Source of the DNA: Amorphophallus konjac
Taxonomy: Eukaryota > Streptophyta > Magnoliopsida > Alismatales > Araceae
NCBI GenBank assembly: GCA_022559845.1
Contig: CM040121.1
Span: 346,616,243 to 346,680,242, forward strand
DNA: 64,000 nucleotides
Direction of reading: 5' to 3'
Below, in pieces: positions 11,470-22,489 of this stretch. Position 1 is the stretch's first letter; the number at the start of each line of letters is the position of its first letter. A program made the position numbers and the translations under genes. Under the pieces are notes generated by a model. It searched no databases, was not told the origin of the DNA, and was given only the letters and a program-made list of their open reading frames with translations.

Positions 11470-11474
11470 TCAAC

Positions 11475-12035
11475 ATTGGTTTTTGTAGTGCTCAGCTTTC
11501 AGTTGCTGTATCTCTTCCATCTTTCTTTTTACTTTTGATTCTCATTTTCAATCTGTTCTGACAATAGAGCAAGCTGTGAAGCTCAGTTGTTTGCAGAGGA
11601 GGATTCCTCTGGACGGGTTTAGCTGTAAGCCCCAGCAGTAGCAGAGGTGTGGTATCCTCTGGACGGCCAAGCTATATTGCCCAGCGGTAGCAAGCTATAA
11701 TGCTCAGCAGTTTGTAGGTAAGCTGTGAAGCCCAGCAGTTAAGCTGTGTATCAGCAGGAATCCACACTCAGGTTGAGTGTAGGGTGGACGTAGATCTCTG
11801 GATACAGATCGAACCACCTAAAAGTCTTGTGTGCTGTGATTTGTCAGATTTCTCTATCTTCAGTAGATGCATGCTTAGGTGCGGTTTAAGTGTTTGATTA
11901 TTAGTCCAATAGATGATTCGATCGATTGGGTTTATAGGCAGTGATTCTTTAATCATTCAGTGGTAGCTCTTTTGAAAATTATTTTTGGGGTGAGTTGCGT
12001 AAAAGATCCATTCACCCCCCTTTGGATCTAATTCA
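11475..12035 (+). repeat. Sirevirus A 3' LTR, right piece
   Basis: Continuation of the LTR interrupted at 4446, containing a leader with repeated GCTGTGAAGCYCAGCAG-like phrases and the R-U5 end. It shares GAACCACCTAAAA and the CATTCACCCCCCT block near the end with the LTR of Sirevirus S. Confidence 0.8.
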
Positions 12036-12136
12036 GTGTGTCACCTGCCACAACATGTCTTACCCGCCAGTCTCTTGTTATTGGGGACACACAGGCCTAG
12101 GATACCACTCCTACGGACCTCGAGTTAGACAGCTAT
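12036..12136 (+). pseudogene. Chromovirus B Gag tail (zinc-knuckle remnant)
   Basis: Directly after the Sirevirus A LTR a CVTCHN segment (12037-12054) is the start of a CCHC knuckle. A second frame then reads CLTRQSLVIGD and TDLELDSY, matching the post-knuckle Gag region of this group, so the centre of the knuckle appears deleted. A one- or two-base indel near 12135 shifts into the protease frame. Confidence 0.5.
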
Positions 12137-12644
12137 GACAGATCCGGAGCTAGCTGATGAGTACTATGAGGCAAAAGGTAATGGCCAGGATGCCCAGCAT
12201 CCGGACGATACCCACTTGGGGGTCGTCAGGTGTATTCTCACCCAGCCACAGGCCAATGATGACTGGCGACATACCACTATCTTTCATGCATTCTGTCGGC
12301 TGGGTAAGCAAGTTTGTAAGGTGATCATCGATAGTGGGAGTTGCATCAATGTAATCTCCATGAGCACTGTCTCCATTCTTGGTCTTACACCCGTGGATCA
12401 TCCTTGCCCCTATCGAGTATCATGGGTGGATTCCACCTCCATTCCGATTAGGCTGCGGTGTCTGGTCCCACTGCAATTCCATGCCTACCATGACGAGATA
12501 TGGTGTGATGTCCTCCCCATGGAGGTGGGCAGCATTATTCTTGGTAGGCCATGGTTATTTGATCGGGATGCCACACTTCATGGCCGGTCAAACACCTGTA
12601 CCTTCAACCATGCTGGCCAACGGATTACCCTCCAACCCTCTTAG
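12135..12644 (+). pseudogene. Chromovirus B aspartic protease region
   Basis: 169 codons from the Gag-pol junction (LADEYYEAKG) to a TAG. The retropepsin active-site triad DSG is at residues 66-68 within VIIDSGSCINVIS, with downstream ILGRPWLFDRD, the usual hydrophobic-hydrophobic-Gly flap-side motif of gypsy proteases. It would cleave the Gag-Pol polyprotein. The terminal TAG at 12642 is in frame with the reverse transcriptase that follows and fits a single C-to-T change. Confidence 0.85.
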
Positions 12645-14270
12645 CCCAAGAAGCCTTCAGTCAGGGGTCCTACTGGCCCAAGTACTCCGGATCCTTCCAT
12701 CCCCGGGCCCAGTACCCCAGCCCCATCACAGGCTATGACTGTTACATCTAGCCCAAGCGAGCCCTCGACTAGGAGATTGATGATGATTAGCTCCCGGGAA
12801 ATGGAGCGGGAGGCTAGTACGGGCTGCCCTGTGTTTGCTATTACGGTCCGAGAGGTGGAGCCAAAGTCCGAGAGTGAACCCCCACCCGATGTCATTCCTA
12901 TTCTACAGGAGTTCGCTGATATTTTTCCTGAGGAGCTTCCCGAGGGACTCCCACCCATGCGGGATATTCAGCATGCTATCGACCTGATTCCGGACTCCTC
13001 ATTGCCCAATCTTCCTCATTATCGCATGAGTCCCACGGAACATGCCGAGCTAAAATGGCAGGTCAATGAGTTGATGCAGAGAGGGTCTATTCGGGACAGC
13101 ATGAGTCCATGTGATGTTCCCGCATTACTCGCCCCAAAGAAGGATGGCACGTGGAGAATGTGCATTGATAGTCGTGCCATCAACAAAATCACCGTGAAGT
13201 ACAGGTTCCCTATTCCCCGCCTTGATGATATGCTAGACATGATGGTCGATGCCACTATCTTCTCGAAGATTGATCTTAAGAGTGGCTACCATCAGGTGAG
13301 GATTAAGCCAGGTGATGAGTGGAAGACCGCATTCAAGACCAAGGATGGTCTCTATGAGTGGTTGGTTATGCCCTTTGGGCTGACCAATGCCCCTAGCACT
13401 TTCATGCGGCTCATGACACAGGTCCTTCGACCTTTCATTGGAGTCTTTGTGGTCGTGTACTTTGATGATATTCTTATCTATAGTCGCACCACGGGGGACC
13501 ACTTAGACCACCTTCGACAGGTCTGTCTACTTCTTAGGCGAGAACAGCTGTATGCGAACCCACAGAAGTGTGCCTTCATGACACCTCAGCTTACCTTCTT
13601 GGGTTTTACTGTGCCTAGTACTGGGGTCTCCGCCGATCCGGAGATGGTCCGGGCCATTGTTGAGTGGTCGGAACCCCGTACGGTCCATGATGTCCGCAGC
13701 TTCCATGGCCTTGCGACGTTCTATCGTCACTTCATCCACGGATTTAGCTCCGTCACCGCCCCGGATTGTATTCGGAAGGGCACATTTGTATGGACGAAGG
13801 CCGCTGCTGCCGCCTTCAAGGACATCAAGGAGCACATGACCCAGACACCTATCCTTCGATTGCCTGATTTCTTGAAGGTGTTTGAGGTCTCTTGTGATGT
13901 GTCGGGCGTTGGGATAGGAGGAGTGTTGAGTCAGGAGACCCACCTGGTCGCATATTTCAGTGAGAAGCTAAATGATGCAAAACTGTGATACTCCACTTAT
14001 GATAACGAATTCTACGCAGTTGTTCAGGCTCTTAGGCATTGGAGGGACTATCTATTACAACAGGAGTTTATCTTATACTCCGATCATGAGGCTTTGAGGT
14101 ACCTCCATTCCCAAAAGAAGCTTAATGCATGTCACAGCCATTGGGTTGAGTATCTCCAGCAGTTCACATTTGTGCTAAAACATAAGGCTGGAGTGGAGAA
14201 CAAGGTGGCCGATGCCTTGAGTCGACGAGCATGTTTGCTTACCACCATGAGTGCCGAGGTCATAGGGTTA
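12645..14270 (+). pseudogene. Chromovirus B reverse transcriptase and RNase H
   Basis: Same frame as the protease. A 417-codon open stretch starts at 12735. Visible RT blocks: [81 protein letters not shown], and the catalytic YFDD at residue 242 (codon 13458). RNase H begins at about 13860 ([13 protein letters not shown]) and continues beyond an in-frame TGA at 13986 to SDHEALRYLHSQKK and KVADALSRR. The TGA falls where related elements usually have Arg, so a CpG transition is likely. Apart from stops the catalytic blocks look well kept. Confidence 0.92.
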
Positions 14271-15737
14271 GAGAAGATGAGAGAGGCCTATGTTGACTGT
14301 CCTGACTTCGGTCAGATTTATACCACTCTCCAAGCCGGACCCTCGAGAGACCTTGATGATTATGTGCTTCAGGAGGGTTACCTCTTTCGAGGAGGCAGGC
14401 TTTGTGTTCCCCGAACTTCGGTTCGAGACTTCTTATTCTGGGAGCTACATGCGGGAGGTCTATCCGGCCACTTTGGTCGGAACAAGACTATCGAGGCTGT
14501 TGAGCATAGATTTTATTGGCCGAGCTTGAAGCGTGATGTTGGTCATATTGTGGCTCAGTACCGTACATGTGCTACGGCCAAAATGAACAAGCAAAGCTCG
14601 GGCCTTCATACACCTCTTCCCGTGCCTGATGCCCCGTGGCAGGATGTTAGCATGGATTTTGTCTTGGGGTTGTCACGTACCTCCAGGAAGCATGATTCGG
14701 TCTATGTGGTTGTTGACTGATTCTCGAAGATGGCCCTTTTTATTCCCTGCTTGAAGACTTCGGATGCTTCGAGGGTAGCCCGCCTATTCCTTACTCATGT
14801 GGTGTGCAAGTTCGGGTTGCCTCGTACCATAGTGTCTGACCGTGATGTTAGATTCACCAGTTATTTTTGGAAGACACTGTGGCATATGTTGGGTACTCAC
14901 CTCAAGTTTTCCACGGTATATCATCCCAAGACAGATGGTCAGACCGAGGTGGTCAATAGGAGTCTGGGTGACCTTTTGAGGTGTCTTGTTAGGGACCGTG
15001 TAGGGGATTGAGATCTCATATTACCACTGGCAGAATTTACATATAATGATTCGGTTAACAGGTCTACCGGTATGAGTCCATTCAAGATTATCACAGGTCA
15101 TAGGCCTAGGAAGCCAGTGGATCTTGTTCCCATGCCCATCCATGCACGAGTGTCGGAGTCGGCCGAGTCGTTTGCTAGGCATGTTAGGAGTTTGCATGAT
15201 GACATCCGTTGTCACATTGAGGCCAGCAATGCACGGTGCAAAGAGCTACCCGATGCCCACCGACACCACCGAGAGTTCCAAGAGGATGAATATGTCATGA
15301 TCAGAGTAAGACCTGAACGGTTTCCCTCTGAAACCGTAAAGAAATTACAAGCTCGCGGAGCCGGTCCATTTAAAGTGTTGAAACGTGTTGGATCCAATGC
15401 GTATGTTGTGGACCTGCCCGAGGAATATGGTATAAGCTCAACTTTCAATGTATCGGATCTAGTTGCCTATAGGGACCCAGCGGTGATCCCTAGTGAGCCT
15501 ATTGAGCCATCCCCTCCCATTGAGAGTGATCCCACACCTGAGTGTCCACTTCCAGTCCCTTTTCCAAAGCAGCGAGAGCATATCGATCATATACTGGATG
15601 AGCAGGTGACAGTTACCAGGAGTGGATCTTACCCGCGCTACCTAGTGCGTTGGAGAGGGCGACCCGCCACCGAGGATACTTGGATCACACGGGCCGAGTT
15701 GCAGAGGATAGATCTGGACCTACTGGAGCGGTACTAG
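14271..15737 (+). pseudogene. Chromovirus B integrase with chromodomain
   Basis: Zinc-binding region: HAGGLSGHFG supplies both His, but the first Cys of the CxxC pair is Tyr (QYRTCATAK, about 14566). DDE core: [22 protein letters not shown] and [14 protein letters not shown] keep all three acidic residues. Two in-frame stops interrupt it, TGA at 14718 (after VYVVVD) and TGA at 15009 (after RVGD), fitting Arg-to-stop and Trp-to-stop transitions. From 15072 the 221-codon tail has the integrase SH3 fold (GPFKVLKRVGSNAYVVDLP) and a full chromodomain (HIDHILDEQ, YLVRWRGR, TEDTW). The element is inactive as it stands. Confidence 0.9.
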
Positions 15738-15774
15738 AGTGATGCAGACCCTTACTCGACAGGGTCGAGTTTCT

Positions 15775-15790
15775 CCCACCCGGGGAGAAT
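15775..15790 (+). promoter_or_regulatory. Polypurine tract of chromovirus B
   Basis: CCACCCGGGGAGAAT directly before the LTR start TGGTGCGGAC. It is short and C-interrupted compared with the Sirevirus PPT but is conserved in position in A' and, in variants, in G3 and C. Confidence 0.75.
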
Positions 15791-18069
15791 TGGTGCGGAC
15801 ACCAGAGCACACGAGCGGCACGAGTCGGCGAGCCACCGGTACCGTACGCGGAGCACCACCCGAGCTACAGCGGCTTCCATCTGGCTCAGAGACAGCTTGG
15901 AGACACCCCCTTGAGTCTCGATATTTATACTTTATTGGGACTTTATTTTTGTGTATTGTGTGTTTTATTCAGATTGAAATTTGGATTGTAATAGGGGTTT
16001 ATGTGTAATTTGGGACCATCCGAGTCCCGCGGGCCCCCTATCTCTTTCCCATTGATCCACCTCATCCCTAGGGCCCATGTGGGGTCAGTCAACCTTCCAA
16101 TGGTGAGCTTCTAGAAGGGTGGGCCAAGTGGGAGACAAAGGGAATTTAAATTCAAAAATGGGAACCTTGAAAGTCAAGGGGGCGCCCCCCTTATATAATA
16201 TTAAATTAGGATTTTGTAGTTTATTTTATTTAGTTCCAAATCACATGGGAGAAATAGTTTGTGGACTCCATCTTTTACCCTCCCCAACCCTAGATCTAGG
16301 GTTAATGAGTGTCTTTTGTCATTTCACATAAATACCTTGTATTTTCATTTGATTGGCATTAATGAAAGAAAAAATCAAGAATTTCTTCCAAAGAGCAAGG
16401 GCCGCCCCTCTCTCTCTCTCCTCTCTCCCCCTTCTGCAGCTAAGAAGGCTGTATTCTTGAGGTGTGAAGCCTCCTCTATTGGTTCCGGAGATCGTCGCCG
16501 CCGCCACTGTGCCTCTATCGCACCACCGTCGTGTTCGCCGGAGTTCTGTCCATCCAGGATAGATCCCCCTTCCACGAATTTCTACTCTCACCCAGGGACT
16601 CTTCTTGATCTCAAACTTTCAGGGTGAGTTCCAGAGGTTTCCCACACATCTCAGAAAAATTGGTTGGGCTTCCAACTTCCAATTTCCATTTTTCCATTTT
16701 CGTCCATCTGTTCCTTCCAGATCTGCCTGTCTTCAGTCTAGATCCACAGCCACCCTTAGTTTCCCATCTCCGGACCCCCTTTTGAATTTTTTTGGAACCC
16801 CCAAATTTACTGGAGGTTCTGTCCAACCTTTTCACCACCCAAGAATTTTCGTGGAATTTCCACAGGTCTCCACCTATTTTCTAAAAATAATATTCAGATC
16901 CCCTTTAGTTCTGTCTGCTCCTATCCAGATCCGACAACCCGCCAGTTTAAAATAGCTTTCGCCATCCAAATCTCCACCAAATCGATCCTACGAATTATTG
17001 CCATTTTTCTCTCTCTCCCCTCTATAATTTTTATAAAGAGCTAGAGGTCTGAATCTGAGGTCTACCCCGCAATCAACGGCAGTTCTCAAGAAACTTCACT
17101 ACTGCCCTGAGATTTCAGACCCTATCCAACAGCAACTTCAAAAATCAACTAAGGCCAGATCTGTACAGATCCAATTTGTCTATCTGGACCTAGATCAATT
17201 TACTTTGAAAGAGCTTTCCAACGATACCTCTTGTGCATCGATCCAACGTAGGGAACGATCGCAGCAGCCGATCTCGTCGGATCGTGCGCCTGAAAACAGA
17301 AGCAACCAGTCCGTGGGCAGCAACTCCAAAACTTGGAAATCGGAGTCGCTCGGCCTCCGACCAGCCTTCCCACCCGACCGCCATCCAGGGAGGCGCGCCA
17401 CCAGGGGTCTCTATCACAGCGGGACCCACCCATCAGACCCGGAGGACAGAGCGGTCTGTGGGCCCCACGAACCCGTAGATCGCACCGTCCTGACAGCACC
17501 AATAAGCGGATTCGGCACCGCCGGGGTGACATCAAGATGCTGCCCGTCAACCCAATTCGCGTGACTCCCGGGCCCCACCTGTGACCTATTACCTCCCTGC
17601 GTGGAGTGGATCAAATTGTTGTACCACAGTAAAACTTTATTAACCGGGAGTCTAGTTCTGGCCGGCGTTGTCTTCCCCACGTCGGGTGCGTGGAGGTACG
17701 ATCGTAACTTCTTGGCACTACTTTACTTAGCTAGTATATGGTCATATGCCACTGTGAGAGCGTAGGATTCTAGCCCGTGAGTCCATGTCACCGCTGTGAG
17801 CGAGAGAGTGACCCGTCCCGTGGCTCGATCCGAGCACGGAAGTGAGTCGGACTACCCTTAACTCTGCTGGTTCCCCAACCGTGCACGATCCGCGTTTCCC
17901 TCGCTTGGGATGACGAGTGAGCTTGCGTTTCTATTAGCGACGTATAGCCCATAAGAGCTCTTAGTGTCGGGCCTAGTGTCTCTCATGCTCGTATGTTGCT
18001 GGCCGTGTATGCATTTAGAGTCCGAGGTCCATATCACTTAGAGTCGGTCCCCGTGTCCGTCCCGCATCA
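15791..18069 (+). repeat. Chromovirus B 3' LTR
   Basis: 2279 bp, TGGTGCGGAC to GTCCCGCATCA. Reverse-complement similarity to both A' LTRs over the whole length identifies one family. A leader starts after a TAAATACC box near 16330. U5 carries CGTCGGGTGCGTGGAGG, shared with G3. No coding capacity. Confidence 0.9.
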
Positions 18070-19576
18070 ACAGTGCCCTAGTCAGGGGCGTCAAATGTAA
18101 AAATGAGGACAGGGTGTATGTCGTGAATTCCGTTATCTAGGGAATTATAACATTTCAGAATTTCACAATTTATCACTAAATTGGCGCCCGTGTATAAAGG
18201 CGTTAATTCAATTGACGACCTAATAACAGTCGTTATTTCTTTGTCCTGTGATTTGCACCGGGCATGTACAATCGTAGATACATATATTTTGGAGTATGTC
18301 TGATCGGGAAACTAAAGACATGTATAGGTAGAGAAAAATAACAGGAATTTATCAGTTTGTCTATGCATTAGTTTGCATGTAATGGCTCATACTTATTATA
18401 TTTTTGAGCATGTGTAATTATTCATTAACTTGACAATTGATGACTATTTGCACTGTCGTTAAATCAAATAGTGCCCTCACTTGGGTTGCTATTTAAATTC
18501 ATGCAGTAAACAACGAAAACCTCAATCCAGAGCGATCTCTGCAATCCCTTACAGACCTATATGCATGTATACAAGCCTAAAAGTATAAAATTTGGCTTAA
18601 CGCTTGAGAAAACCTACCTTTTGATACTTTGGATGATCCTGATTTAGCTAAGATTATGTGAAGATCTGATACTCTATTTTCAATAGAGTAACTAGGTAGT
18701 CAACAAGAGCAGTAGCTCTCCAACAATTGCAACAGCAGCACCCCTTCGGAGAAGCTGTAGGATGATGATATGAAGATACGGGAGTGTGGCTTCAGCAGCG
18801 CAATAGGAACAAGGAGGAAGAAGATGATTCTTCCACGTTCCCGGCAGGAAGAAGGCGGCAAGAACAGCAACGCAACAACCTCTTTGGTCGAAAGAAATAG
18901 AGAAGCAGAAGGCTTCCCTTGAATCCCCAAAACCTTCAGAAGAAGAAGCTTTATGCTTCTCCACAACAATACATGAGGAACTGTCGAAGAAGCAGAAGAT
19001 GGCTTCCTCCCTTCACAGTATCGGCAGCAAGAGGAAGGGGAAGAAGACGAAGAAGAACTTCCACGGCAGAGGAGTAGCAGCAGGACGTCTTTGGCAAATA
19101 GGGTCAACATGGGTTCGGTGGAGGGGATGGTATTTATAGGGGAAGGAATCCTACTAGGTTCTAGGAGTTCGATTAGGATTAAACTTTCTATGTAGAATCC
19201 TTACTAAACTTAAATATCCACGTATCGATCCCTTTCCCTAATCAAAACTTACCCAGATAACATCCATGTTCAAACCAAACACCAACGGGTCCCGTTTGTA
19301 AATGACGCCTAATGTTGGGGCGTTATTTCAATAAATGGCGCATGTATACTCAGTCTTCAATTCCTTATATGACGCCTGTATAAGGGGCGTCAATTATTAA
19401 ATTAGCGTCTGCTTGACAGTCTTCAATTAAAATGATGACTTGATCGGAGGCGTTAATCACTTATGACCTATTTGTTATAAGTATATATATATAAGTTGGG
19501 CCTTTATTATTGGGTTTAATCTATTTAAGATTTTATCCCTTTAATTTATCATGGTTGCTACACACTACCTCTACAG
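18070..19576. mobile_element. Possible non-autonomous DNA transposon with GGCGTYA repeats
   Basis: Stretch between the end of chromovirus B and the Tekay pol fragment. Both flanks carry repeated GGCGTCA/GGCGTTA or TGACGCC/TAACGCC motifs (about 18086-18235 and 19303-19460), the layout of subterminal repeats in CACTA-like transposons. The centre has a minus-strand TATA-like CCTATAAATACC (about 19129-19140) followed on that strand by a Ser/Leu-rich, simple-sequence frame (19110-18700) that I do not accept as a gene. I could not define terminal inverted repeats; the left end may be lost or hidden by the B insertion. Confidence 0.35.
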
Positions 19577-20090
19577 AAAATAATTCATGATGTACTCCGA
19601 TCATAAGAGCCTCAAATATCTATTTTCCCAGAAGGAACTAAACATGTGACAAAGGCATTGGCTCGAGTATCTCAACGATTTCAACTTCACCATACAGTAC
19701 CATCCCGGTAAGAGAAATTTTGTAGCCGATGCCCTCAGTCGAAAGCCAAGAGTAATATTGGCTAGTTGCATGATTCAAGAATGGAAGTTATTAGAAGAAT
19801 TCTCTAAACTCAATATCAGCACCGATGAACAAGACGGGTGCATTACTCTAGCCCATATGAGTCTACATCCGGATTTGCTATCAGAAATTTAGAAGCTACA
19901 ATAGGAAGATCCTGCACTAGTGGAGATAAGGGACAAGCTGGATGAGAGATCGGACTTCAAGCTGGCACCCGATGGAAGACTGCTATTTCATGAAAGGACA
20001 TGTGTACCCGGCTATCCCGAGTTGAAGAAGAAGGCCTTCAAAGAAGGTCTTCGAAGAAGGCCATCGATCGAGGTACACAATCCACCCTAG
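19577..20090 (+). pseudogene. Element E RNase H end and integrase zinc region
   Basis: RNase H tail: MMYSDHKSLKYLFSQKEL, HWLEYLNDF and FVADALSRKP, with stops near 19645, 19890 and 19903. The linker to integrase follows (RTCVPGYPELKKKAF). An insertion with a short AAGAAGGYCTTC duplication near 20040-20065 shifts the frame; beyond it the other frame reads HRSRYTIHP, the His pair of the zinc domain. The fragment begins abruptly, without the RT. Confidence 0.8.
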
Positions 20091-21299
20091 AGCCACCAAG
20101 ATGTACCAAGACTTGAAAAAGACTTTCTGGTGGCCTAATATGAAAAGGGAGGTAGCAGATTTCGTATCTCGCTATCTGACATGTCAACAAGTGAAGGCGG
20201 AACATCAGAAACCCACCGGAAAGCTTCATCCACTAGATATTCTCAAGTGTAAGTGGGAAGACATTGGCATGGACTTTATTATGGGCTTGCCCAAGTCTAG
20301 AGGTGGGCATGATGGAATTTGGGTAATTATCGATCGCCTAACTAAATCGGCTCATTTCTTGCCTATCAAAAGCCGATGGTCGGTTGATATCCTTACTTCC
20401 TTGTATATTAAGGAGACAATTAGATTGCATGGAGTTCCCGTGTCGATCGTATCCGACCGAGACCCACGCTTCACCTCTCATTTCTGGAAGAGTCTACAGC
20501 ACTCTCTTGGGACGAAGCTCAACTTCAGCACTGCTTTCCATCCCCAAACAGATGGACAGATAGAAAGGACAAATCAAGTCGTTGAAGACATGTTAAGGGC
20601 CTGCATTATAGATTTCGACAGTGGTTTGCATGACCACTTACCCCTAGCCGAGTTCGCATATAATAATAGCTATCAAGCCAGTATCCACCTTTCGAGGCAC
20701 TCTATGGTAGAAATTGTCGATCTCCAATATGCTGGGACGAAATCGGTGAAAAGTAAATTCTAGGCCTAGATACGGTGAGAGACTATACTGAAAAGATACA
20801 CCTCATTCGGGAAAGACTAAAGATAGCATAGTCGAGGCAGAAGTCATACGCCGATAAAAGAAGAAGAGATTTGGAATTTCAAGTCAGAGACCATATTTTT
20901 CTCAAGGTATCTCCTGGTCGAGGTATTAGACGATTCGATGTTAAGGGCAAACTTACACCAAAATTTATTGGTCCATTTGAGGTATTGGAGAGAGTGGGCG
21001 AGGTGGCTTACCGCATTGCCTTGCCTCCACAATTATCAGAGGTGCTCAATGTATTCCATATTTCTATGCTGAAGAAGTATGTGCACGATCCTCTCCACGT
21101 CATCGATCACACTGACTTGGTGATACAGAAGGACCTTACCTATGAGCAGAAGCCAATGAAGATCCTCGACCAAAAAGTACAAGTTCTAAGGACCAAGACG
21201 ATCCCTATAGTGAAAGTCCAATGGAATCGATGTTTAGAACAAGAAGCTACATGGGAAACCGAGGAGTCTATGAGAAGGAGATTTCCAGAATTATTCTAG
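20091..21299 (+). pseudogene. Element E integrase core and chromodomain
   Basis: DDE core intact in sequence: GMDFIMGLPKS, IVSDRDPRFTSHFW and HPQTDGQIERTNQ keep D, D and E. The first Cys of the zinc pair is Tyr (RYLTCQQVK). A frameshift near 20690 and a TAG near 20829 separate the core from the tail at 20871-21299 (VSPGRGIRRF, KLTPKFIGPFEVLERVG, VFHISMLKKY, then a Tekay-type chromodomain IVKVQWNRCLEQEATWETEE). The PF(E/K)VLERVG and HVSMLKKY style blocks are typical of the Tekay/Del lineage. Confidence 0.9.
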
Positions 21300-21366
21300 T
21301 CTGTAAGTATTTTCTCACCCCCCTTGTCTCTATATGTGCAATTAAATTTGGGGATCGAATTCTTTT

Positions 21367-21379
21367 AAGTGGGAGAGGG
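21367..21379 (+). promoter_or_regulatory. Polypurine tract of element E
   Basis: AAGTGGGAGAGGG immediately before the LTR start TGTATCACC, the usual Tekay/Del arrangement. Confidence 0.85.
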
Positions 21380-21528
21380 TGTATCACCTCGTATAAAAAT
21401 AATACACAGACTTTTTCCCCAAACAAATAAAAATTTTAGATAACTCTATAAGAAGACAACTCTATATAAGGGTTAAATAAGAGGTTAGAATATGCAAAGT
21501 CATTATACGTATATTCACCTGTCAAAGT

Positions 21529-21602
21529 GACTTCTTAGTGTAGTTGGTTAAGTGATGTATTACCCCAATGTGTGACCACGGTTCGATTCTTGCATCCGCC
21601 AT
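21529..21602 (+). other. tRNA-like sequence with pol III box A and box B
   Basis: TAGTGTAGTTGG (21536-21547) fits box A and GGTTCGATTC (21580-21589) fits box B, 44 bases apart as in a tRNA gene; TTGGTTAAG follows box A like a D-loop. The acceptor ends do not pair, so it is not a functional tRNA. It may be a tRNA-derived SINE head or a decayed tRNA inside the Tekay LTR. Confidence 0.45.
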
Positions 21603-22261
21603 TTTCTTTTTGGGCAAAATAAATATATATATGAAGGGCCCAAAGGATTAACTCCACCATTAAAAATGAATACATATATATATATGTCACAAACCATTAC
21701 CCACGTGAGGAGGGGCCAACAATGGTCTGAAGCCCAGATAAAGGGCGCACATGGCTAGGACGCCTTTGGATAGGGACCCCTTAACCACTAGAGCTTGGTG
21801 GAGACAATGACAGCCTTTTTCTGCTAGCAGCCAACCCCTTTTTCCCAACAATAGATTCAATGGATTGAAGCATTAATTGCTTCTTTTTCCCTAGCAATGG
21901 ACCCTTATGTTTTTCCATTGCCTATAACTATCCCATACCCTTTAGAATAGGGTCTTTACAGGAACGTACCTGAAGGGAGACTTCATCCTACGAGCTTCTT
22001 CCTGCTGCTGGATCGTTGCAGAGGAGATTTGTTTTCTTATTACTCCTTCTAGGTGTTTACGTCAAAGAGGTAGGTGTTCTCAAGATCTGGTCTAATTAGT
22101 AGTTAAATTGGGTGACATGCATGAATAGGGTAGTTACGTATCACCTGGATTCTCTGTGTTATTCCATTTTAATTCTTGTAAATTATCCCATGTTTAAAAA
22201 TCCGTATCTATGAAATTAAATCTTAAAAATATTATATGAGCATGATCTTTCAAATCTTGCT

Positions 22262-22484
22262 ATTTGTCCATGTCCAGCCACATCTCTACTTTATGCACGC
22301 AGCAAAAACTGCACCGACCCGTGCACGCAGCAAAGCTGCACTGACCCTTGCACACAGCAAAAGCTACACCAACTCGTGCACGCAGTAAGAGCTGCACCGA
22401 CCCACGTACGCAGCAAAAGATGCACCGACCCGTGCACGTAGCAAAAGCTGTACCGACCCGTGCACGCAGCAAAACATGCACCGA
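22262..22484 (+). repeat. Tandem GCAGCAAAAGCTGCACCGACC array (left part)
   Basis: About eight copies of a roughly 29-bp unit with GTGCACGCAGCAAA then GCTGCACCGACC. Many units contain GCAGC and GCTGC around AAAA, an inverted pair able to form a short hairpin. The array continues beyond G3 at 27713. Confidence 0.8.
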
Positions 22485-22489
22485 CCTTG

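Larger units (their letters stand above)
1..12035 (+). mobile_element. Sirevirus A, 3' part (Ty1/copia), interrupted by A'
   Basis: This is the 3' portion of a Sirevirus-type copia element whose gag-pol and 5' LTR lie left of the window. Visible parts are a downstream second reading frame (390-2846), a spacer with purine tracts, a PPT ending at 3223, and a 3' LTR from 3224 that is split by element A' (4447-11469 plus the TCAAC duplication) and resumes at 11475-12035. The right boundary is placed at 12035 because chromovirus gag-type sequence with Cys codons starts immediately after it. The element therefore sits inside chromovirus B's gag. The assignment to Sirevirus rests on the AAAAAGGGGGAG PPT and TGTTGGA LTR start, both shared with the complete Sirevirus S at 48191-59809. 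TSD cannot be checked because the left end is outside. Confidence 0.85.
12036..18069 (+). mobile_element. Chromovirus B, 3' part (Ty3/gypsy, CRM/Reina-like)
   Basis: Gag C-terminus, pol and 3' LTR of an autonomous-type chromodomain gypsy element; its 5' half lies left of Sirevirus A and outside the window. Order is protease, reverse transcriptase, RNase H, integrase, chromodomain, as in all Ty3/gypsy. The RT block [16 protein letters not shown] and the chromodomain tail place it among non-Tekay chromoviruses; finer placement needs a tree. The LTR is the same family as that of A'. All recognisable pol blocks lie in one frame broken by four stops. Confidence 0.9.
21380..22489 (+). repeat. Element E 3' LTR, left piece
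   Basis: From TGTATCACC to the CCTTG target duplication (22485-22489). Contains a tRNA-like box A/B pair (21529-21602), a putative 5' splice site GTAGGTG at 22070 and the first copies of the TGCACCGACC array (22262 on). Confidence 0.88.

Noticed and set aside
18692..19110. Minus-strand Ser/Leu-rich frame of 136 codons with an upstream TATA-like box
   Set aside because: Simple-sequence composition from GAAGAAG repeats, no domain, and overlapping alternative frames look equally protein-like.
22262..22484. Regular 29-bp repeats resembling a CRISPR array
   Set aside because: Spacers are repeats themselves, the array lies inside a plant LTR and continues with drifting units at 27713; no cas genes.
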